This document shows positions 36,833 to 51,500 of a DNA stretch of 64,000 nt, piece by piece. The stretch comes from Atrina japonica (taxonomy: Eukaryota > Mollusca > Bivalvia > Pterioida > Pinnidae). Position numbers and translations under genes: made by a program. Below the pieces are notes generated by a model. That model was not told the DNA's origin, did not search any database, and worked only from the letters and a program-made list of their open reading frames with translations. The DNA lies in the NCBI GenBank assembly GCA_030159075.1, contig BROG01000002.1:4557501-4621500 (forward strand), in the 5' to 3' direction. Within the stretch, counting starts at the first letter, position 1. The number at the start of each line of letters is the position of its first letter.

Positions 36833-37969
36833 TCTTAAACTTGAGTATACACATTACATCTAAAATCTTTAACCAATCAATATCTTACACAGTGAAATAT
36901 TGTTATATTGAAATCTGACGAGTCGAAATTCCAGTTGTGTCAAAGTCGAATGTCGGGTTCTAATTTTTTACTATATATTTATACTAATTTACTCCAGTGA
37001 GTGTTTTATCTGGAAATATTCTGCAGATGTCAAGTAAATTTGTGGTCTGAAGTATCAAAATATTATAAGAAATCAACATTTTATCTCAAAATAGCCCCCC
37101 AATAATTGAAGGTTTGTGAGGAAAAGCATAGATATTGATATGCTGTATACCTGCAAAGCACTGGACAATTAACTCCCATTTATGATTCAAAGTAAGCAGG
37201 TAATAAGTAATTTATATTGTCTAATTCAAACTAAGCAAAAGGATGAGAAAATATATTTGTTGTCCAATAAGAACAGAATGTGTAAATTAAAAATTCCAGA
37301 TAACTTAAAGTGATAGAGATGGTCCCAAGAACATGGAGATAACAAGACTGCACTGTATCTACTTCCAGGAGACCGACAAAAAATGACAATAATTAAAGCT
37401 TAGTCTTTTATATGGTTGTGTAGAAAACTGAAAATTTTAGACAAAAATATAATGAATAATACAACGTTATATACAGGTAAAAAGAAAATGCTAAAGGTGG
37501 TATGAATGTATTGTAGAGCATTTCATTTTAAAGGTCATGAGTGAAGGTCAAGGTAAGAATTGAAGGTCGAAGTCATTTAGTGTCAGCATGTGATACTGTA
37601 AACAGTTTTCACAAACTAGAGCTAACCACAACCACTGAACCACATTGTTGATGCACAGACTGGAAGTCATCACAAAATCAAGAGGGGCATGTGCTTCAGT
37701 CTGTCCAAAAAAAGAGAAAACCCAAACTACAGAAGATCTATTGTCAGAATTTTACTTCTGACCAAGCAACATTTTAACATTTTTTATCTTGAATACATTA
37801 AGTACATTTGCTCTGCATCCTGATGAATGGACCTACTGAACTGAATACAATATGTGAATAAAAATAATGTGCTATGATGAACAGCATTTCTGCACTCAAC
37901 ATTGTCTGATTTTCATGATTAAACATGTCATGTGACATCTGAGAAGAAATATATACAATAAGTATAATA

Positions 37970-38213
37970 TACCATACACCTGGAAAATTTCCCTGCCATT
38001 TAATTTTTGCTGTTTTCGCCCTTAGATGAGAGGGCAAATTTAAAATACATGTAAAGGGGAAAAATTCAAGCTACTGGTAATTAATTGAAGCATGCGCATT
38101 AATGATATCCATGTGACTGGTGATTCAGGGCAAAGTTTAAGGTGGAATAAATGTTTTCTGTCCTATAAGGGCAAAAATATCCAGGGATGAAAATTGCCAG
38201 GTATACAGTATAT
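37970..38213. mobile_element. MITE, 'TACTGTATACCTGG' family, copy 3
   Basis: Ends ACCATACACCTGGAAAATTT and AAATTGCCAGGTATACAGTA. Internal TTTTCGCCCTTAGATGAGAG and TTTTCTGTCCTATAAGGGC. Confidence 0.75.
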
Positions 38214-39039
38214 AAGAATACAGTTTTGTTTATCTGAAAGCCCCTTTTTTATGGTTCTCAAAAGTAATTCTTTTCTACCTGAAAACAACTTTTGTTCTGA
38301 ACAGCATCTGGTATATGAACATTGAAAATAAAGCATAATAATAAAATATAAACGCATACATTCATGGTTGAGACACACCCTTTTCTGAAAAATATTATAG
38401 TGCATAATTTGAACACATCAGTGGTTCTTCTAAACTTTTGATTTCAAAGTGAATACAACATCTAGTGAAAAATAAAGACAGGTTGTTTTGAAGAAGTAAA
38501 AATACATGATGTGTTTTGGCACTGCTTATCTAAAATGTATAGAACTTGATCACAATGCTTTGAATAAAATAATAAATGACATGGTTTGGCACTGCTAAAC
38601 TAAAATGTTTATGTACTGTACAGGGCTTTAATTCTACAGGTTGTAATTGTCATGTTTTTCTCTTTAATGAAATAATCATGGTTTTTAGAATTTGTGGATC
38701 AGGAGTAGCTTAAAATAAGTTCATATCTTGCAAAGACAGTCCACAAAATATTATGCACATTTAACATTTTATCAAAACTTATTGGCTGTTTCTTGAAATT
38801 CATGGATTTACCAACATCGTGATTATAGCAAATATTAACACCGCAAGTTATTTTCCCCTGTACAGTACAGACCATTTTGAACACTTATAAGTATATATAA
38901 AGTCATTCTAGCTTACACAAGAGCTTCTAGATGATTTTTTCTATTTCTCTATTCAGTCGGGTCTATCTTGTAAATGGGTATGTATCTTCCATCTTAAAGA
39001 AAATTATACAATATTAACCTCTAAGCAGAAAGAAACTCC

Positions 39040-39145
39040 ACAAATCTACAAGTCACAATCTATCTATATACCAATAAATATATATTAAATCTTCATCTGA
39101 CAAGATCAGGAAACTTTTCTAAATTGGGAGTCACAGTCTATCTAT

Positions 39146-39223
<78 letters not shown>

Positions 39224-39480
39224 TAAATCTTCATCTGCCCAGAACAGAACACTTTTCAAATTTAAACCTAGAGGTCAATCTATCTATACAATAATACATA
39301 TATTCTAAATATTTAAAGAATAGAAAACGTTTCTAATCTAGAAGTCACAGTCTATATATACACCAGTATGTATATTCTAAAACTTCATCTGCCAAGAAAA
39401 CTTTTCTTATCCAGTAGTCGGTGTATTTATACATTAGTATGTATATTCTAAATCTTCATCTGCCAAGAACAGGAAACTCC
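39040..39480. repeat. About 85-90 bp tandem repeat overlapping the TTC3-like stop codon
   Basis: About five imperfect units combine ACAGTCTATCTATACA-like, TATATTCTAAATCTTCATCT and GCCAAGAACAGGAAACT-like blocks. The last unit (about 39400-39480) contains the terminal codons and TGA of the TTC3-like gene; the others lie downstream in its 3' UTR. A pure (AT)n tract at about 39152-39220 has expanded within one unit. Confidence 0.8.
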
Positions 39481-39551
39481 TCTGGAAATAACACCAGTCT
39501 GCGACAAGTTGGACATGTCATCTCTCTTCCATATACCCACTGCTTGATACA
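39456..39551 (-). CDS. TTC3: TTC3-like last exon: second half of RING-H2, stop
   Basis: Acceptor ATTTTCAG|TGT. Encodes CIKQWVYGREMTCPTCRR, then LFPEEFP and a short tail ending in TGA. It supplies the last three zinc-binding cysteines. Confidence 0.92.
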   Translation of the reverse strand, partial: CIKQWVYGREMTCPTCRRLVLFPEEFPVLGR

Positions 39552-42500
39552 CTGAAAATGTACAAGACTGATCAAGATGTACACATGTATTTCAGGACTG
39601 CATAAGACAAACATGAGAAAAAATTACAACCTAAAATTTATCTTTTAGTTTAGTTAGTATAGTTAGACGCCACCCCTATGATGTATCCATAAGTAATAAG
39701 AGTGCATTTTTTCAGTAATTTGAGATCATTTTCAATAATCCAAAATTATTTGAGAAAATTTTTCCTCCCTATACTGTATAAAAGGTCAGTGTACAATACA
39801 TCAATAGTCAATAGAAAATCGCATCCACAAACCCAACAAAATCAGAGGGATCTTGGCGCCCACCATGGAATGTTCTATGTCTGATCTATGGCAGACTGTT
39901 TTTTTCTATTCTTTTCTTTTACTTTGTGTCTCAACACTGAATTTGAACTGAAATCCATATTTCTGTGAAAAACTTTTTTCACAAGATTACAGCGAAACTG
40001 AACTTGAACTGAACATATTACATTTTAAGAGAGAATGGAATTCAACATGGCAGACTGGTGTTCATCTTGGATTTTGATCTCTCTGAAAATGTAATATGCA
40101 CATTTAGACCTAAGGGGTGACCTCCATAATCAATTTTGAAAAGATTCCTTCAGTACATTCTGAGAAATACATACTTCTGTTGTCAAAATCCAAGATGGCC
40201 ACCTGTCAGCCATGTTGGAAACCAATTTCTCTGAAAATGTCATATGCAAAACTAGACCTCACGGGGAACCTTCATGTCCAAATCAAGATAATCCCTTCAG
40301 TCCTTTCTGAGAAATAGTAATAACAAACTTCCTATGGTCAAAATCCAAGATGGCCCCCCGTCGGCAATATTGAATTCCGATTTCTTTGAAAATGTAATAT
40401 ACACAACTAGACCTCAAGGGAAACCTTCATATTAAATTTCAAGTACATCCCTTCAGTACTTTCTGAGAAATAATGGTAACAAACTTCCTTTGGTAAAAAT
40501 CTAAGATGGCCCCCTGTAGGCCATGTTGGATTCCGATCTCTCTGAAAATGTAATATGCACAACTAGACCTCAAGGGGAACCTTCATGTCAAATTTCAAGG
40601 AGATCCCTTCAGTCCTTTCTGAGAAATAGTGGTAACAAAGTTTGTTCAGGACAGACAAACAACGGACGGACGGACGATAGACAGACCACGGGTGCAGGTC
40701 AACATGAATAGCCTACCATCTGTTGATCGTGGGCTAAAAATCACAAAATACATCAAAATAAGAATTTCTTCCAAGAAAGTTTCAGATTTCATTCTGACAC
40801 AATACACATGGTATTCTCCAAGTTTTGATGCTTTAAGCATAGCTCACATTTATGTATATTCCTTGTGAAATTTATCAACTAAGATACCTTTTTGACTGTC
40901 ACTTATGTTACAACTGCACGTTGTCTGCCAAAACAGTTCCAGTACACTTATGAAAAATGTTTGTAACCACTCTTACTAAAAGGCGTTTTTCCTGACAGGA
41001 AATTGTATAAGAAAATACAGATCCAAAATGGACCAAATAGAAATTTGAACAAGAAAAGGGATTTTCCGCACCTTGTTCGAGATAAATTGTAATGCAGAAT
41101 GCGGGATTAAAATTCGTAATAATCCCGCTAAATCCATAATGGTGGCATCTATGCTACTGTCCAATGACTTTTCCCTTCATTTAGGGCTTAGGCGTAATAT
41201 TTGTAAGCTCTTAATCTAGGTAAGAACACAGCTAAGTAAAATTTACGATACATTGGAAATATTGTGTACCCAAAAAGTCATTTGTAAGTGAATTACTGAA
41301 AAGACATCTTTATATTGCTTTTAATAAATCATTGATTAATTGGAATCCAATTTTAAAAAATCAACCCCTGAAAATTAATAGACTCCTCTGTAAATCAATG
41401 ATTTAGGTCAGTCCAAATATGTCTATAGGGGTGAATGGGTTAAATTAGTCCTTAAGTAAATGCTAGGAAACTCAGATTACAGAAACATATACCTACTGCA
41501 TGATACATCTAATGTTTTTGGGTTTTGTTTTGTTTTTTTATGTGACCTTTATCTTTGACAAACTAATCTCAATTTGGTTTCAATCTACCCAAGTTTGTCC
41601 ACTCAGCTGGTTTCTAAGCAAAACATATAAATATTTCTGCAAATATTTGATTACACAAAATACTATAAAACCTTTGTTCAATAAATGACATACTCAAGCC
41701 TATGTGGCTGGGTGGACATAGTGCTTCAAACAATGGAGTCTCTCACCTTTGGTCAGTGAATGTTCGAGCCTTTAATCTAAGCTGTTTTTGTGAGAAAGTT
41801 TGCCAGTTTACTTACGGAGGACCGTTGGTCTCTACTTGAGACATAGTAAAAAGATTCTTTCCTTCACCATTAAAAACAAGCCAACACAACAATCAAAAGA
41901 AAAATGTGACAACTCACCCCTGCATGGAACACATGACCACAATCCAATTTTTTATTCTCTTCTAAACTTAAACCATCATGACATATGACGCAGATTTCTT
42001 CATTGACAGGACGCTGAAAGGAAAACATAAATTACCGTAACTGCAATGAAGGGACCCACTTCAATAAAGTTCAATTTCCTGACTGTAAATTTTTCATAAA
42101 TCATAAGTTTGCAAAATTTTCAATAACACATGAATCGATAATTTTGCAAATTTTAGTATTGAATGTTATAAATATTGAAGTTATTTAAGGAATAAATAAT
42201 ATAACAACCAAATAGTCTACGATACTTGTACATTTCACAAAACAATCAGATTTTACAATATACTAACTTACATGTTACCGTACAACAGTTTTGCATTTAA
42301 AACCTCAGCAAAAACGGTCTCCTGGACTCTACGCAAAACCAGACATTATCATTTTTTAATGAATTTCTATTTATTTCAAGCAAAAAAACAGACATATTAA
42401 TGTAAAAAAAAAACAAAGGCTTGAATGGCCTTAATAACATTGAACACGTGCAGTCTAGAAAAGCTTATCATCTAGCAAAATTATGTACAAACTTGCCTTA

Positions 42501-45500
42501 GCGGCCACCCTCACATGTCCGCTTCCTGTCCATAACTACGGTATTTAGACCGTCTCTTGAGAATTACTATATATTAGCCCCTTATATAGGGACCACCTGC
42601 ATTACGCGACCAGGGATCGCTGTATTTTGACAGCAGATTGTTATCTTACTCCATATAGTGACTGCTTACTGGTGGAAAGGAGATAACTCAAAAATAAATC
42701 TCACGGGATATTGCGAGAACTAATCAACAACATGGATGTAATCCACGATGTTTTGACAGTCACACTACACCTGGAGGTGTCAATTAACGTCCTGGGTGGT
42801 AATTAGGCACTCAGACGTGCTTTTTGACAGGGTTTTTTCACAACCAGGAACTAACAATCATCGCTGACTGATGTTTTGTTTCTGATGTTTTGTTTTCGAT
42901 TGTCCAGTATTGACTTCTGGTGATAATTACTTAATCAGCCAAAGACTAGACTTAAAGCTGTCATCGCAACTTTTAAACAACTTTTGAATTTGAAAAAAAA
43001 AATTAAGATACTTTTGAAACACCCCCGATTTATCATTCCACAGGCAGACATTTTTGTTAAATGTTATCAATAGAAATCGGCTCGTAGTTCCGCTATAAAA
43101 GGAGTCCACAGAACGACTGTTATTTCACAGCATAAAATCGGCAACTTTTTCAGCAAACATCAAGAAAGAAATTAATACATTGTACCATGTACATTGGTGG
43201 ATTTTAAAGATGTGTTGGACTGTTTATATAACAAGTATAACAAGTAAATGTATAGGACACTCACAAAGCCTCTTACATAATATTCTACTATAATTGGACT
43301 GTTTATATAACAAGTATAACAAGTAAATGTATAGGACACTCACAAAGCCTCTTACATAATATTCTACTATAATTGGACTGTTTATATAACAAGTATAACA
43401 AGTAAATGTATAGGACACTCACAAATCCTCTTACATAATATTCTACTTTAATTGGACTAATTTATATAACAAGTATGGGACACTCACAAAGTAGTATACA
43501 TGTACACAATTACATCATACTTTAAATAAAATTATTTAAAACATTGAATTATATCTTATTCTCATTATTTACATGTTGTACATGTATTAGTACATGGATT
43601 TTTATTTTGAGTCTGGTTACAGGACCAATGCAAAAATGGCTTGTATTATCCCCCAAAATATGCAAAAATTCCCAATTTGGAATTTCAAAAAAAAAAAATG
43701 TATATTTTCCCAATTTTCCAGACTCTGGACCCAGAATTTTGGAGGTAGGAAAATTCCTGTAGTATTACAATGTACATTTACTAAATGGAACATCTAACCA
43801 GGGAAGAAACGTGTAGTTGGAAATAATGAAAGTTATCTCCCTTAGATTTCATAATGTCTCGTGTGACCCTTTATATAAAGACCACCTGTCTATAAAGAAT
43901 GTTTTTGTAATTCCCCCTGAGCTGTCTTTATATACAAGTTTGACTGTAACCGATTTTAATCTAGTTTTACAGAGTATAGTAGCGACAACACATACATCAT
44001 GTCGACAGGCACAGTAGTTTTATCAACGTTGTCTTACAGTATCAAGCCATTTGGTGATACAATAGGTCAACTCAAAACTGCTATATACCTAATACATCAA
44101 GTGTCACACCTGATCAAGCATACCTGCAAATTATACTATAGTCTGAGTCACATTAGGTCATGAATTTCAAAATGAATTTGTAAAGCAACCAATCTTCGAA
44201 ATGAAATTTTTTTTACTGATATATGTAAAAAACAAAAAAGTATATCCTATATCTTTTCTACATACTTCTTTCTTTGTTTGGTCACTTTGATTTTGAAAAT
44301 ACTCTTTCTACGGGAATCTCGGGTGTTATCAATGTGATGTCAATAAATTGGGTCATGTGAGTAATCATTACTATACTCGCGCCTAGTACAAAATGGATAA
44401 TTTTTATTTGTTGTGGGCATGGATAAATTACTCAGTACACATAGAATACCGCTACATCAAATTTAAGTGGTAGGTATTAACCTTTTTTTTTTAATCAGCC
44501 AAAACCAGTGGACACAGCTTATGTGACTCAGACTATATCTTTTTGATACCGCCTATTCTACACCAATTAATTTTAATCAACTCTTGATAATATTAAAATT
44601 AGCGATATATAAAGCCTAACAATGACTTCATATAGGCCCTATCGCTGAAAAATTCACCACATGTGGATATGTCAACAACATCGCCAAGTCAAGAAAGTGT
44701 TCACAAGACTCCATCCTGCCAGGTTATAATATGGATTTTACTATGCCTTAACTCATCAACCCTTGAAAAACAATGGACTCTTCTGTAAATCAATGGCTTA
44801 GACCAGTCAAAATGTGTCTTTAGGGGTGAATGGGTAAAAAGATTGTTAATTGAAATCAGTGTAAAGTACTTACACTTTCATCCAGCATACTCATTTGTCT
44901 GATGTATTTATTAGTTGGATGAGCCATAATGCCCTGAAGTTTTGAAAACTCAGAATTATTTTTCAGTATAGAACCATGGCGTTCTGTGAATTCAGCATAT
45001 TTTTCTCTCTACAATGATAAATAAAAAAAGGACTTAAAACACTAATGAACATGACTAGCTTAACAGTTCTCACATATGGCAATGTTAAAAAGCTCTGGTT
45101 ATAAGTAATCCATATGTGAAATATCAAAGGCCTGTCCCTTGTGGTTAAAAGGCTATAGGCCAGATTAATGTTTTGTCTACTGACGCCGACAACAACAATA
45201 AAAGCGATGCCACCGATAACAGGAGGTATGACATTAGCTCTGCGGACTTTTGTCCAAGTGAGCTAAAAAACCACCTAAGTCAATCAGATGACTTAAAAAT
45301 ATGACATAACAGTAAGTATAGTACTCAATGATACCCCTAAAATTTTGCAACATCATCTCACTAAATCAATCAATTTTTCAATCTGATAAAAAAAGTCTTA
45401 TTTCTAAAATGACACACCAAAGAGGTAATTCTCATGTGAACCCATAGCAGATTTCACTCAATCCTATACAAGACATATCAGAAAACGAGTGTAATGAGAA

Positions 45501-48500
45501 ATCAGTTTTTAATTAGATTTTCAATTTTTATGCCATTATTTCACGATTCATCTGGCAAGAAGTGATATTTGTATACATAAATTCTACACCTGTAACTTGT
45601 TGTCCGATTCACAAAATTTGGCAAGGTGGAGTAACCTTCTGATCATCACATGGTTGATTATACTCACTTTTCGTTTACGACAGGCTTCATGGGAAAAGCA
45701 TTTATTACCAATTAGATAACAGTAAGTATGACCAGTAGCAACGATTACTCTTGTCACTGTAATATTAATGTATAACCGTAACTATAATTAAAATATTTTT
45801 ATATTTTTTATTTTTGTCAATCTTATATATCAGTTGTAAGCTTTATATGGGAGGGGGCAAATAATATGTACATAAAAATATGTCAACAGCAATTCCCAGG
45901 AAACATATGAAAACAATATCTAATATGTATTATCATGACCGATTATCTGCACTACAGAATCACAAGTTCTCTATATTTCAAATTTATACGTATTTCACAT
46001 ATACAGTGGAATCTCGTTATCCCGATATTCATGGAACCACCCCAATTACTTCCGAGATATCCAGAATTTGAGATAACCAGAATTTTTATTCAACAAATTT
46101 ATCTATTACATAAAAATTGGAACCGGCCATTCAACTTTGACCCAAACAACATTTCAACTCTTTCGATTTCTACATAACAAGAATCCACTGTATATTAAAA
46201 TTTGTGAGATATTTTTAGCACAGATTACTTATATAACCACCTTTCTTATATTGTTTCTCATAATCACAAGTCTGGCATCTTCCACTATTTCTTTCATTGT
46301 CAATCCACTTAAACCTCCTCTTTCTGCTCTTACATTGGCTATCACATCAATTATTTCTTCTCTGTGAAAAAATGATGTAAAAACATATGGCATACAGCTG
46401 TATTAGGCAACTGACGTCCTGATTATTTTAGAAGAATTTAATTTTTTTGCTTAATATTTTATTTTGTTATAAAGGCATAACAGCTACAATTTTCACTAAA
46501 ATAAGATTTCGTGTAAAAATGCCAATTTGTTTTCCTTGAGTGTCGGTCTCTAAAAGATTTTTTTCTTAAAAGTTTTACACTCAAATTGATTTGTTGTCTG
46601 GAACAAAAAGATTGATTTTTTAAAAAGCCCTTTATTCATATGACCTATATACTAACCCTGTTTGGACAGTATTTATGGCACATCAGACAAGTAACCTTAT
46701 GTCTTAACTTTTTAGATAACAAAAAATTGAAGAAAACATGTTGTACTTTTGAAATATGGCATAATGATAGTGGCAAACATAGAACACCTGACACAAAAAT
46801 GGTTAGGACATTAAACACATAATTTACCATATCACTGACCTGTTTAAACTATCAAAGATTTCTGTCATTCTATTGATCAATCTCTCAAAGTTATTTCCCT
46901 TTTTTTCTTTGCCTAGAGTAGAACTAATTGAGCTGCTAGAACCAGAAGCTTTTGAAACAGATGACAGGATAGGTACGGGTGACTCTTGTCTCATCTTTCT
47001 GCCTTTCTTAGTTACCTGAAAACTCAAGTTTATTGTATGATATTTTTAATTATTTGATCACCAATTTCATACAGAAAACTGATATATAAAAATAATTCTA
47101 TAATGAATGATGATATCCTTCAATCTCAACAAATCTTTTCTCTCATAATGCCTTATCAAAACGAATTACCACAATTTGTAAAATCTGCTTTTTTGATCAA
47201 AATCATAATATTTTATCTATCATTTTAACTGTTTTTATTTTTGGCAAAAATTATTACATTTCTTTTACAACCACATTTCCAACTAAGACCCGGTAAACCA
47301 ATATGTTTTTCACTGTTAATCAGCCTGGTTTTAGTCTTGCCGGAACCTTAATTTTGTGAGAAAGTTTCTCAGTTTAACTTGTGGAAGGACGGTTGTCTCT
47401 TCCCAGGTACATGTACATTGTAACCGCTTTCTCTCCAGTCCTCCATCATTAAAAACTGATCACCACCATATAACTGAAAAAATTGTTAAATGTTGCATAA
47501 AATAAGAAACTTACCTGTTGCCACTCCTGTTCATTATCTTGTGCTGTGTCATCTCTCTCTTTATCCTGAACACCATCAGTTTCCTTTTTACATACACTGC
47601 AAGATGTGTCCGTTCTCTGAGCTGAATTGGCAATAGAACATAAGACTGTACAATAGAACAGCCATCACTTACAAAAACAATATCCATTTTTTTTCCATGT
47701 TATACTGCAACATATAATAAACCTATTTACAACAGAACTTATTAACTGTTCTCATTTTTTTCTCTTACAAAGATATGAAACTGAAGCTAACATAAATGAT
47801 AATTTTTAATAAAGTATATTAATAAGGAGAAATTGATATTTCAAATTTTTAGCTAACATTAGAAATATCTTATTCCTTTTAGCTGAGAAATAATATTGAC
47901 TTTTCTTTATACCAGAGAACTTATTTTGTAACAGTTACATTTATGATGTTAAAATATCTAACAATAGACATAAGACTGTCCAATACATCACAGAATGAAG
48001 CACAACAATATCCTATACACATATAAAAGTAGAAATAAAGCCATACCATTTGCACTTTGGTAACCAATATCCAACACATATACAACATGTATATTTAAAT
48101 ATATAAATAAGTAATACCATGTCCATTACCAATGGCTTTTATAAGGCCTACAATAAAATTAAGTTTGTTTGCTGTTTACCCACCGACCCACAGAAATCAC
48201 TGCGACTCTGAAAATTTTATTGCCGTTTTCAAAAACATATTTTTTTATTGACAATCTTTCTGGAATGTTTGATTACCGTCACAACTTTACATAGTATTAG
48301 TATTAACTTCGTCTTGATCTCTGAGAATATACATGTATATATTTTGACCGTGGCACTATTATTTATTCAATGAAACATCGTATATTAACAGTATTTTATC
48401 CGAGTAGTGTAAAATAATGGCCAGAACTTACGTAACATGACACTAGGGGCCTATCAAGGAACTGCAATTTCATATGACCTCTTGTATTCTTCGATATATT

Positions 48501-51500
48501 ACCAATCCACCTACAGTATTAGGACATAAATGAGTTCACCGAACTTTTTGTCCTGATTTTACTGATTTTAAGCGATTTCTTTTTTTTTTGGGGGGGGGGG
48601 GGGTTAAATCAGGATACTATTTATAAAAATAGGAAACCAAAAATCCTGTATGATACATGTTTTACTAAGATAAAAATTTATGAAACACCTGTGTAAATTT
48701 GTTTGATATGTTTCCTCCTTTTATGAAAGCTGAAGGGAATAATGTTTTAGCAAACATAACATCGTGTAGACAGTTACATAAGAGTTACCTCCTGCTATTT
48801 TTTTTATTTCAAAAATATTTGTCAAAACGTAATAATTTTACAAAAACGATATCAAATCTTGTAAAATGAAATCAATTAAATTTATACACCTGTGACTGAT
48901 TGCCGATAGTTGGGAGGTCAAGTTGAGCATCTGATTTGATACTGGCAAGTCTGTTTAACTTGCAACCAGTGAACAAATACTATGAAATGACCATTTAGTT
49001 TCGATGGATATTTGTTGTACAATATATCAAATCTTAAATGTCTTTGTATATTTTATTTTATTTTTAATAATGTTCTAGTGCATACATGTACAAATAATCA
49101 TGAAATGATACGCAAAATAGGACAAGTAGCATGAGACATTGTTGCGACTTGGGGCGTGGCCCGATGCAATGTGACAGAATTATTCATCCGCGCTACGATG
49201 GTGCTATCTGAAATTTCTGGGGAGAACACTGACATATAAAGATATATTCCAGAATATCTGCATACATTTTATTTATACTCTGTCCTTACATGCGAAAGAA
49301 TGATATATTGTTTCCCAATCTCAATGCCAGAAAAATTTCCAATAAAATAATTTCCATACCTACCCATAGGTAAAAGGGTAGTTGGTAAACAGCAAACAGA
49401 ATATTTTATGTCTGCCTAATATGGTCTTGTTATAAACATGCATCCTTTGATATGATGATAAACTATGCAATTTTTCATTAAAACTATAGAGTAGGCCTAT
49501 ACTACAGGTGATATTCCAACCATACACCAAGTGCCTTCACAGGAGCTGATGCAGTGATGGGGTCATATCTTCCATTTGTTGATTTACAAATGTGCAATGT
49601 TTTAGCAACAATGGGTAATAAGTGGTATCTACCACTTTACTGTGGTATAAGCACCCTACCACTTTTTCGACTGTAATAACTAGGACTACCACCATGCCTA
49701 TAGAAAAATTAACTAGTTTGACCCAATCCCAAAAAGCACCCTTTTGTACCAAACACTTAGTTGAAAATTATTTCATGTAATGATACCAGTGTCCATCGGT
49801 AATGAAAATAACTACAACAACTTTACCCCAAATTTACAATTTCACATCATTTCTGTTTTCTCCCAAATGATTTCAAATCCTGTGTCAGCTATAGTACAGT
49901 GACATTCTCTTTGTAAATCAACAAATGATTACTGTACACCTGTAAATTTTCGCTCTCGTTTAATTTTCGTTATTTTTTACCTTAGATAAGAGGGCAAAAT
50001 TTAAAATGAAAGTGAACTTTTCAAACTAAATAATTGAAGCAGGGACATAAAACATGAGACTACAGTGGTTTAAGGTGAGTTTCAGATGGGCTGAATGTTT
50101 TCTGTCGTAAAAAGGCGAACATACCAAGGGGGCAAACATTTCCAGGTATACAATATGTTAGAGTAGGTTTTGCACGAATACAGTATTAAATATTTTATAT
50201 TAGATTACATGAGCTGCACTACAATTACCTAACTCATTCTCAAGACTATATTTGGCATCATCATCATCCCACACATCAGCAGGTATATATGGCCTCTGAA
50301 AAACTTGGGCATTTATTGTTAAATATTTCTCATCCTGACTGCTGACAATTGGTACATTGTCAAGCCATTTACAAACCAAGTTACGAGATGATTTTACATC
50401 TCAAGATGTGGTGCTGATATTATCATCAATGTCCACAAGTTCGCCACGTTTGAAACAGTTATCAATGGGGGCGTGGCGATCATGTGACAATGTGTTTGTT
50501 ACATGGCCACTCTGTTGTACATCCCACCAATCAGAATCAGACTTACCTGCTAAGGCTTCTGGGACATTCTTTTTACTTTTTAACACACAGTCAATGCCTG
50601 AACTGTCATTGTCCTGTACTGTCAGTGAATCATGTGACAGATTTGACATCGGTAATTGTTTGGGACGACACTTGTCAAACATCTGCTCTGTGTGAAATAC
50701 TCGATTTGTCACCTCTCTAGCACCAAGAGTCAATTCTGTACCAGATTTACTTCTAAACCTTGGAGGACAATAGTTATTTGTAACTGATTTAAGAGAGGTA
50801 CATGGAGGTATCTCACTTGGAATCTTAGAATGTTTTGTCTGTTTATTCTTGATATGAGATGGAGAATTATAAACAGCAGAAGATGTAGGGTGTAGTCTTA
50901 AACTTCCATCCCTTGATGGCTTGGGCAAATCTAGATCCATCCAGTCACTGACAGCAGAGGAACTAGATACTTTGGTACTGGAGTTAATAAATGATACTGG
51001 AGAATGTTTAATACCTCCTACAGAGGAATTCATTTCAACTGATGGATTGCAAGTCATTGGAGTCTTTTTAAAATGTTTCTCTAGAAAGGATCCGGATTCA
51101 TTTTCTTTGCTGTCAGTCTTATATTGAAACTCTCCTTTAATCCTAATTTGTGATTCTACTGCGACAGGTAAATCTTGCTTTTTGACACTGCTATTCATAT
51201 CATAAACAGTACATTTTATGTCACTTTGTGGGGGTGAAATATCCAGAATGTGTGGTACTTCACATTTGATTTTATTATGATGTGCTACATCATAATTTGG
51301 TGATGAATTCTCCAACGAATGAGGCACTTCCTGTTTTAAAAGTCCATGATGCTCCACATCATATTTCGGATTGGTTACTCCATCTTTACTTGTGTCTTCT
51401 AATGACAACTCATCTTCCAACACTGGAAAACCTGGCGGATGGTTACCTACTTGTTCCACTTTCTCTTGATGATGTGTAGGCTGACCTTTGCTAGGACTGG

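Larger units (their letters stand above)
34205..39039. other. Intergenic or distal 3' UTR, AT-rich, dispersed repeats
   Basis: Between the convergent SERGEF and TTC3-like genes. I see two copies of the TACTGTATACCTGG MITE (listed separately) and a 'CTATAAAGGCC' motif copy at about 35155-35265. A short shared motif, TTCTAATTTTTxACTATAxATTTATACT, occurs at 34440 and 36958. No further gene is seen. The TTC3-like polyadenylation site is somewhere here but cannot be placed. Confidence 0.6.

Noticed and set aside
40646..40840. ORFs around the GGACGGACGGACGA tract
   Set aside because: They lie in a repeat element end with a terminal hairpin; no domain is recognisable.
50284..50296. Acceptor TTTTTCAG|AGG (50295) as partner for the donor at 50546
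   Set aside because: The join is out of phase and gives an immediate TGA; moreover the sequence upstream of it is in-frame and protein-like.
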